Positions 53,708 through 64,000 of a DNA stretch of 64,000 nucleotides are shown here, one piece after another (the first letter of the stretch is position 1; each line of letters starts with the position of its first letter). The translations under genes and the position numbers were made by a program. This DNA is from CBDCGJ01 sp965238305 (GTDB lineage Bacteria; Pseudomonadota; Alphaproteobacteria; GCA-2731375), in NCBI GenBank assembly GCA_965238305.1, contig CBDEHK010000001.1:4464001-4528000 (forward strand), written 5' to 3'. The notes below the pieces were generated by a model. The model did not search any database. It saw only the letters and a program-made list of their open reading frames with translations, and was not told where the DNA came from.

Positions 53708-54436
53708 ATGACGGAACAAGCAGGCGTGGCGTTTGTAGATGCTCTGGCTGAAACGCTTGTCGCCCGCCTCGATGATGAGCCCCTCCTCTCGTCATTCGTC
53801 GAGGAACTCGCGGGCCACTATAAGAAGCTGCGTAATCTCGGTGACTGGCCTGCATTCGATCACCCGACGATGGCCCATCTCGAGCCGTTGTTGGCATCGG
53901 CGTCCGGGCCACCTGCATTGGTGTCTGCGGCCCGCGCGATTGCAGCTGATTTAGAGTGGTATCAGATCTTTGGCGGCGCGGGCGGTTTTAGGCCTGAACT
54001 GTACGAGGGGATGTTGGCCGGCCAGGTCATCGGTCGGCGCGGCTTATTCGAAAGCGATCGATTGCTTTCGGGAATGTTCCTGCTTGCTCCCGGCATTGCA
54101 TACCCGCCGCACACCCACGCTTCGAACGAGGTTTATTTCTGTTTGTCGGGCGAGCTATCATTGCGCCATGGATTGGTGAACCCGCCCGTCAGGCTCGCGC
54201 CGGGCGAATGTTCGCTGACCCCGCTCAATGACGTGCACAGCCTGGCCACGGGCGCGGCACCGGTTCTGCTGGCGTACATCTGGATTTGCGATATGGTGTC
54301 GGCCAACTGGGCTTGGGAAGAGGACGACGCCGGCGACTGGCATCGGGTCCAATGGCTCCGCCAGGAAGACGCAAGCTGGATGAGCGTGGCCCGTGAACCG
54401 GTCCCGCATGCCCAATTCAACCGGGCCCTCAGTTGA
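53708..54436 (+). CDS. Cupin protein resembling DMSP lyase family
   Basis: About 242 residues from ATG 53708, which follows AAGGTGG; longer frames start at 53609 and 53675. The C-terminal cupin has YPPHTHASNEVYFCLSGEL (His135, His137, Glu141, Tyr143) and a second motif with NDVH (His177). The N-terminal helical part and motif spacing match the dimethylsulfoniopropionate lyase family (DddL/DddQ-like), in which these residues bind metal and the Tyr is the base. Family members convert DMSP to acrylate and dimethyl sulfide. Related proteins of other function exist, so the assignment is moderate. Confidence 0.6.
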   Translation: MTEQAGVAFVDALAETLVARLDDEPLLSSFVEELAGHYKKLRNLGDWPAFDHPTMAHLEPLLASASGPPALVSAARAIAADLEWYQIFGGAGGFRPELYEGMLAGQVIGRRGLFESDRLLSGMFLLAPGIAYPPHTHASNEVYFCLSGELSLRHGLVNPPVRLAPGECSLTPLNDVHSLATGAAPVLLAYIWICDMVSANWAWEEDDAGDWHRVQWLRQEDASWMSVAREPVPHAQFNRALS

Positions 54437-54984
54437 CTGGGCGGCACCGTTGCCCGTACCCACTTTTCGAAATCCACCGTCCAATCGTGCCATGCCGCGC
54501 GCCTCCTTGAAGTCTTCAAATAGGGGTCAGCCTGGATTTCAGTGGACACTAACTGGGTTTTCAAGGTGGAAGTAAGGGAGGAGCGAAGGCAAACTGAACG
54601 GTTCAATTTCAGAACTATTAGTTTCGTCGGCTTAGGGTCAATTGCAGCCACTTGACACACCTTCAGCAACGACTGCTTTGCCTCTAGCACCGGACATAAT
54701 CTTGTGAATAGCGGACATCTGGGAAAGTGCATTGCTCGACCTGCAAAACTACGAAGCGCTTCTTGAGCAAATATTCAAACACCTGGAATTGTCCAGTGAA
54801 CTTGTCTACATTGATGCATTGTTTCTTGGGAAACATATAGAGAACGTTGTCAGCTTTCCGTGTCGCAATCATGTCGCATGGAGTTACCCGGAAACTATCA
54901 GAATTGACGACACTCCAGCATGAAACAGCAATGAAACTGCGGAATCTGGCGTATGGTCAGGGACAGGAAAGAAATTCCCAGTAC
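54437..54984. other. Intergenic stretch upstream of the rRNA operon terminator
   Basis: About 550 bases after the cupin gene, with only short frames. I see no RNA gene, no strong repeat and no conserved domain. The rRNA-operon terminator lies at its right edge. Confidence 0.4.
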
Positions 54985-55025
54985 CGCAAAGAAAAAGCCT
55001 CAGAAACCGTAATAGTTTCAGAGGC
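54985..55025 (-). terminator. Rho-independent terminator of the rRNA operon
   Basis: An 11-bp stem with one mismatch (GCCTCAGAAAC / GTTTCAGAGGC, 7-nt loop) at 54997-55025, followed on the minus strand by a T-rich run ending the transcript (TTTTTC). It begins 5 nt beyond the tRNA-fMet 3' end, so it should end the rRNA operon transcript. Confidence 0.8.
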
Positions 55026-55030
55026 TTATT

Positions 55031-55107
<77 letters not shown>

Positions 55108-55212
55108 ATAAGCGACGAGCGAAGGCTGCGCCTTCGCGAGATAGCGTCCCGGGTATTGCGCAGCAATGCCAAGACGCGTTTGTTGCAGATAGTATTACTT
55201 TTCGTTTTCTTT

Positions 55213-55262
55213 GAGATTGTTAAGGTGAGATTGTTAAGGTGAGATTGTTAAGGTGAGATTGT
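55213..55262. repeat. 14-bp tandem repeat (3.6 copies)
   Basis: The unit GAGATTGTTAAGGT is repeated head to tail 3.6 times in the spacer between tRNA-fMet and 5S rRNA. Adjacent hairpins occur at about 55115-55135 (GCGAAGGC/GCCTTCGC) and 55305-55326 (GCGGTTTG/CAAACCGC). Copy number may vary between strains. Confidence 0.8.
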
Positions 55263-55353
55263 CGGTGATGCAAGTTTTGTTGTCTTCTGATACCTGCTCG
55301 CTCTCGCGGTTTGTTTAACAAACCGCTGGCGCGAAGCTGCTCTGTTCTTCGCA

Positions 55354-55472
55354 GGCCTGGCGACGACCTACTCTCCCACGCCTTAAGACGCAGTACCATC
55401 GGCGCTGAGGGTTTTCACGGCCGAGTTCGGGATGGGATCGGGTGCGGGCCCCTCGCCATAGCCACCAGGCCG
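55354..55472 (-). rRNA. rrf: 5S ribosomal RNA
   Basis: About 119 nt with the paired termini GCCTGG / CCAGGC and the conserved internal sequence CCCATCCCGAACTCGG on the minus strand. It follows 23S rRNA by about 260 nt, and that spacer carries several short hairpins (for example CGGTTTTAC/GTAAAACCG near 55630). Confidence 0.93.
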
Positions 55473-55732
55473 GCGAAGAACAGAGTTTTGTTGCTGGATC
55501 TATGCTCCAGCAACGTTTCTGTCAGCAAGCAAGTATATGTGTTTGCCGTCTCTCACGCTGGAGAGAAGGTTGGAGAATGTTGATTGTTGTCTTGATGGGA
55601 ACAAAGAACAGATAGCTGTTCGCTCTCACGGTTTTACTTCTCGTAAAACCGCTGCCGCGAAGGCAGCGCTTCGTCACGCTTCGCTGCTTCTTGTCAGAAG
55701 CAGCTTATCTGGTTCCTGTTCACTGTATGTGT

Positions 55733-58497
<2,765 letters not shown>

Positions 58498-59253
58498 AGT
58501 CATCACATACAGAGAACAAAAACCAGGGCCAAAATCACAAAAATAGCGACCCCAAACATAAAGACCTTTTAACTTTATGCTCATGAGGCCTCATCCCGAA
58601 GGACAAAACCTCAACAATCATTCCCGTCAATAACATGACAACAAAAGTATCCTTTATTCCGGTCCGCGGTCAGACGAGACCAGAAAAACTGTCCCCCAGG
58701 AGAGGGAACAGGGATACAACTCAACATTCTCCACTTGATAGATGTTTCGCGTCATAACGCTTGCAGGCCGGGCCACCCGCTCCCCCTCCCGACCACCCAA
58801 CAGGATGAACTATAGGTGCTCGGGAGGGGAAACGGCTGGCTTGAACCAACAAACCAACACTACCGACAGACATGAAGACGCCGGCAGACAGGCAATCTCG
58901 GCAAAGATTACCCGCCAAACAAAATATCAAGTAAACGTTCGACCGCTTATCTCGCTCATCAAGGTTCCAGGGATAACGTTAGGAACCAAAGAGATAAACA
59001 TGTCAAACAACTTGCATCACCTTAACAATGTCAAAGAACTAAGCAGTTTTGAGACATCCATAAGCTTGCTTATGGATGTCTCAAAACTGCCGTCTAAATC
59101 CGGTTATATTGGCATGATGTGGAAGAACGAATAACCGCCAGCGGAGCTGGTGGCGAGCGCTAAACTTGTTTAGCGTCTTTTATAACCGGGCTCTCGCAGT
59201 TCGCTAAAGCGAACGGCTGCCGCCCTATCGACGCTAACTTTAGTTAGCGTCTT
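58498..59253 (-). other. 23S-tRNA-Ala spacer with boxA and hairpins
   Basis: A 756-nt spacer of the rRNA operon. A boxA antitermination element (AGTTCTTTGACA on the minus strand) is at 59029-59040. A perfect 23-bp inverted repeat is at 59043-59090, listed separately. Smaller hairpins include CGCCAGC-GGA-GCTGGTGGCG near 59136, CGCTAAAC/GTTTAGCG near 59158 and GTTCGCT/AGCGAAC near 59197. A GC-rich imperfect inverted repeat lies near 58775-58835. The hairpins may serve RNase III processing of 23S precursor. Confidence 0.7.
59043..59090. repeat. Perfect 23-bp inverted repeat in rRNA spacer
   Basis: Two 23-nt arms starting GCAGTTTTGAGACATCC are exact reverse complements separated by only two bases (TT), giving a 48-nt near-perfect hairpin. 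It lies immediately 3' of boxA in the transcript direction opposite side, between tRNA-Ala and 23S. A processing signal is one explanation; a small palindromic mobile repeat is another. Confidence 0.85.
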
Positions 59254-59329
59254 TGGTGGAGCTGGACGGGATCGAACCGACGACCTGAAGCTTGCAAAGC
59301 TACCGCTCTCCCAACTGAGCTACAGCCCC
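59254..59329 (-). tRNA. tRNA-Ala (TGC)
   Basis: A 76-nt cloverleaf beginning GGGGCTGTAGCTCAG with anticodon loop TTTGCAA and ending AGCTCCACCA. It is located in the 16S-23S spacer after tRNA-Ile, the standard order. Confidence 0.96.
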
Positions 59330-59350
59330 TAATTATCAGCCCGCTGATAA

Positions 59351-61297
<1,947 letters not shown>

Positions 61298-62017
61298 GAT
61301 CCTTGACAAGTTCAATCAGCTAAACCCCCGGGTAAACCCGAAAATCAAACCAACCAAACCCTCAAAAAAATCTTCAAACGAAGATCCGCTCCTTAAACTA
61401 AAACGTCACTGAACCCATGATCAAAAGTAAAAACTCCCAACCATGTGCACAAGCTATGTGTAAGTTCCAAGAAACGTATCAAAACGTTCGTTACCAAACG
61501 CCGCCCACGTCTCCCTTCACATCATTAACCAAATTGTCAAAGAACAAACTCTGTCCACCAGGGCGTTTGCTGGGCAATTTCTTACCGTCGCAAAACCAGT
61601 CGCGCAAATTGCCCTCCCCACCAACTACTGAAGGTACGGAAGACGCTATCTACGCTAACTGCTGAACCATGCAGACCACCTCGCGCCACGAACGGGATAA
61701 TATTACGTATAACTTATTCCGCAAAAAACCCGCCCCGCGCCGGTTTGACCGGTGCATGTGAGGCCCTGTATATAGGTCGCGCCCTAAGCCGTCGTCAAGC
61801 GGAAAACGACAGAAATATGGAAAAAAAACAGTCACCAAAAATTTGACCAATATTTTGCGCTCGACTATTGAGTAATGTCCATGCCTAGTAGGTACTAAAT
61901 GGCACATGGCTGCCTTGACAGGTCGAAATCAGCTCGGCATTGTCGGAAAAATTCGAATCATCGGTGCGAAAACATTATGAGCTATGACGTCGCTACATTG
62001 CACGCACGAGACGGTCG
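61298..62017. other. rRNA operon leader and promoter region
   Basis: A 720-base gap between 16S and the M23 peptidase gene. It holds the rRNA leader with a boxA element (TGTTCTTTGACA on the minus strand, 61535-61546) and the promoter listed separately at 61769-61798. The rest, toward 62017, has no clear gene; a promoter for the peptidase gene must be there but is not obvious. Confidence 0.7.
61769..61798 (-). promoter_or_regulatory. Putative rRNA operon promoter
   Basis: On the minus strand a TTGACG (61793-61798) and TATATA (61769-61774) are separated by 18 nt, with a GC-rich discriminator downstream. This is a good match to sigma-70-type rRNA promoters of alphaproteobacteria. Its distance to 16S (about 470 nt) is normal for an operon with a leader and boxA. 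Confidence 0.65.
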
Positions 62018-63538
62018 ATGAATGACGTGGAAAACCACATCCCGGACAACCGGTTCGCCAGGGCCAAAATCGAAAAAATGAATAGTCATATTGTCTCCGC
62101 GCTGATGGGTGCCCTAGCCGGTGTCATCGTCACCTATCTGGTCCTCCAACCGAATGAGGATACGACGACTAAGAACAGCGCACTCAGCCAAGCAGAAGCC
62201 GCAGTCACCGCGACACAATCAACATCGCCGGCCGTCGAAAACCAAAAAAATGCCCCTGCGACTTTGCCGGCTGCGCCAACAGCGGTCGCCAAACTTATCA
62301 CCGAGAGCAGCGAAACTCCGGCCACGAAGGCGGCGCCGAAACTCGATGCAAGCGCACCCGAACCGCCGGAACGCGTCACCCGAGAAGTGGAGATCAAACG
62401 CGGCGACACCTTGATGGATGTGTTAGTCAAGGCTGGCGCCAATCGCCAGGACGCTCATGCAGCGATCACTGCCTTGACAAAAGTATTCGATCCCCGACGA
62501 CTGCGGCCCGGTCACAAGTTGGATCTGGTTTTTGAAAAGCGGACGGCGGACGGCGGCAAAGACGACAAGGGCATTACCCGGGAAACGGCGCGTCTGGTCG
62601 ATCTGTCATTTGATGAAAGTGTCGAGCGCCGGGTCCTGGCGAGTTTGGGCCCGGACGGTTTTCAAAGTTTTGAGATCAAACATCCGCTAACGACGCGATT
62701 GCGCCGGGCTGACATCGTCATCGAAGATAGTCTTTATCTGGCCGCCGAACGGGCCGATCTGCCACCGGGAGTGATCATCGATCTGATCCATCTTTATAGC
62801 TTCGACGTCGACTTCCAACGGGATATCCAACCCGGAAATCGTTTCGAAGTGTTTTATGAAACTTTCCACACGGCCACCGGTGCGTTTGCTTATAGCGGCG
62901 AAATAATGTTTGCAGCGCTGCATACGGGTGGCACCATATTGCCGCTATACCGCTTTGAAATGAGCGATGGCGAGATCGACTATTTTAACGAGAAAGGCGA
63001 AAGTGTTCGCAAGGCCCTGATGAAAACGCCGATCGATGGAGCCCGACTGTCGTCCAGGTTCGGGCGTCGACGGCATCCGATCTTGGGTTATACAAAAATG
63101 CATAAAGGCATCGACTTCGCGGCCCCCAAAGGCACTCCGATCATGGCGGCCGGTTCCGGCACCTTGAAATTCGTCGGGCGCAAGGGGGGCTATGGCAAAT
63201 ATGTCCGCATCCGCCATAATAGTGAATACAGCACCGCCTACGCCCACATGTCCGGATTTCGCCGCGGCATCAAATCCGGCAAACGGGTCAAACAAGGGCA
63301 GATTATCGGCTATGTCGGCAGCACCGGCCGCTCCACCGGGCCGCATCTGCATTATGAAATCTTGCGCCAAGGCCGGCAGATCAATCCGCTAGGACTGAAA
63401 CTACCAACCGGCAAAAAACTAAAGGGCAAGGAAATCGCGCGTTTCAAAAACGTCCGCGATCAGATCGTCAACGATTATGCCGCAACCCCGGCCCCATCGG
63501 TCACGGCCGAAGGCAGCGCTGCGCCGCCATCAGACTAA
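62018..63538 (+). CDS. M23-family peptidoglycan endopeptidase with LysM-like domain
   Basis: A 506-residue envelope protein. A short cytoplasmic N-terminus leads to one membrane helix (about residues 25-44, IVSALMGALAGVIVTYLVL). An Ala/Pro/Thr-rich linker follows, then a LysM/OapA-like segment (EVEIKRGDTLMDVLVKAGA, near residue 128). The C-terminal lysostaphin-type peptidase has MHKGIDFAAP (His362, Asp366) and PHLHYEI (His443, His445), so the zinc site is complete. A basic, disordered tail ends it. It cleaves peptide crosslinks of peptidoglycan during growth or division. It is divergent from the rRNA operon. Confidence 0.9.
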   Translation: MNDVENHIPDNRFARAKIEKMNSHIVSALMGALAGVIVTYLVLQPNEDTTTKNSALSQAEAAVTATQSTSPAVENQKNAPATLPAAPTAVAKLITESSETPATKAAPKLDASAPEPPERVTREVEIKRGDTLMDVLVKAGANRQDAHAAITALTKVFDPRRLRPGHKLDLVFEKRTADGGKDDKGITRETARLVDLSFDESVERRVLASLGPDGFQSFEIKHPLTTRLRRADIVIEDSLYLAAERADLPPGVIIDLIHLYSFDVDFQRDIQPGNRFEVFYETFHTATGAFAYSGEIMFAALHTGGTILPLYRFEMSDGEIDYFNEKGESVRKALMKTPIDGARLSSRFGRRRHPILGYTKMHKGIDFAAPKGTPIMAAGSGTLKFVGRKGGYGKYVRIRHNSEYSTAYAHMSGFRRGIKSGKRVKQGQIIGYVGSTGRSTGPHLHYEILRQGRQINPLGLKLPTGKKLKGKEIARFKNVRDQIVNDYAATPAPSVTAEGSAAPPSD

Positions 63539-63608
63539 AGCATGTTTGCAAATTACCGAGCCACGAGGGGGAACGGGCTGGTGATGACGTCTGTTTCCTG
63601 AACACATC

Positions 63609-64000
63609 CTATAATGCCCGTGCTCTATCTCGGACCAATGCCCAGGCGGCGGTGACATGGCGTTCGGCTGTTGTCCGCTGACCGATACTCCAACGAATAG
63701 AATAAACGCCGCGAACTAAATTCTGCGTGAAATAGGCCTGACCGCTATCGTTGAGGACATGCAGCAATTGCTCGTTCAGCCGCTGCAGCTGCGCTTCGTC
63801 ATCGACCCCGGTGGGGCGATAGCGGAAGTTGAGGAGGGCAAAACTACGCGGTGCGATCATCTCAAAATCGTCTTCCGACTGGACCCAGCTTTCCAGCAAC
63901 CCCGCCAGGCGAAGATGTTCCCGCAGCATGGATTGCAATCCCTCGACGCCATAACTGCGAATGACCAGCCAGAGCCGGAGGGCGCGGAAGCGGCGGCCCA
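63609..64000 (-). CDS. Group II PLP-dependent decarboxylase (C-terminal part; runs out of window)
   Basis: The C-terminal ~130 residues of an aromatic-L-amino-acid/tyrosine decarboxylase-like enzyme. The frame is open to the window end, encoding RRFRALRLWLVIRSYGVEGL, a diagnostic block of the family, then a small C-terminal domain (FALLNFRYRP, YFTQNLVRGVYSIRW). The PLP lysine is in the missing part. The substrate is unknown. Confidence 0.8.
   Translation of the reverse strand, partial: GRRFRALRLWLVIRSYGVEGLQSMLREHLRLAGLLESWVQSEDDFEMIAPRSFALLNFRYRPTGVDDEAQLQRLNEQLLHVLNDSGQAYFTQNLVRGVYSIRWSIGQRTTAERHVTAAWALVRDRARAL

Noticed and set aside
59043..59090. Rho-independent terminator within the rRNA operon
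   Set aside because: No T-run follows on either strand, and it lies inside a transcribed spacer next to an antitermination boxA.

Overview
The window looks like a chromosome segment of an alphaproteobacterium, probably from the Rhodospirillales and relatives. The 16S gene has alphaproteobacterial character, and the rRNA operon is laid out as 16S - tRNA-Ile - tRNA-Ala - 23S - 5S - tRNA-fMet, the usual order in that class. The metabolic genes (BenE, P1 peptidase, Liv and Dpp transporters, a cupin resembling DMSP lyases) suit a heterotroph living on organic acids, peptides and aromatic compounds. No taxon could be checked by database.

Layout. 1-6.5 kb: an MFS transporter cut by the window edge, a benE-thioesterase pair, a divergent molybdenum hydroxylase large subunit without its partner subunits, and a flavin disulfide reductase. 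6.8-14.3 kb: a minus-strand peptide/amide unit (substrate-binding protein, two permeases, two ATPases, GntR/FCD regulator, P1-family N-terminal-nucleophile hydrolase). 14.3-16.9 kb: a scarred junction with two broken tyrosine recombinases and a 47-bp copy of the 3' half of tRNA-fMet. 17.0-22.2 kb: a complete five-gene branched-chain-type ABC importer (livFGMH plus binding protein), divergent from a PrpR/RamB-type XRE regulator. 24.0-27.3 kb: a receiver-only response regulator, a small membrane protein and a Na+/solute-symporter-histidine kinase fusion.

27.5-51.4 kb: an accessory block bounded by two orphan tRNA 3' ends. It holds a compact extracellular contractile injection system (eCIS, the Afp/PVC/MAC family). 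A minus-strand structural operon runs from 44.05 to 28.94 kb: cap (DUF4255), one sheath, one tube, tail assembly protein, DUF6760, a DUF4157 protein, LysM, spike, PAAR-like protein, gp25, baseplate J, second baseplate protein, repeat fibre, Ig-like protein and a Lys-rich protein. On the plus strand a divergent unit encodes the AAA+ ATPase and two large DUF4157 proteins that are probable payloads. One of these carries a deaminase-like HAE / PC-x6-C signature. The sheath and second baseplate protein share a homologous beta-rich module of about 140 residues, which I consider the most distinctive structural feature.

51.4-54.4 kb: a broken integrase, an isochorismatase-family hydrolase and a DMSP-lyase-like cupin. 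55.0-61.8 kb: the complete rRNA operon on the minus strand, with promoter, boxA elements, hairpin-rich spacers and terminator. 62.0-64 kb: an M23 endopeptidase and the C-terminal part of a group II PLP decarboxylase.

The intact tRNA-fMet at 55.03 kb and its 47-bp partial copy at 15.59 kb are direct repeats enclosing 39.4 kb, so the Liv block, the sensory genes and the eCIS may have arrived as, or been nested within, a genomic island.
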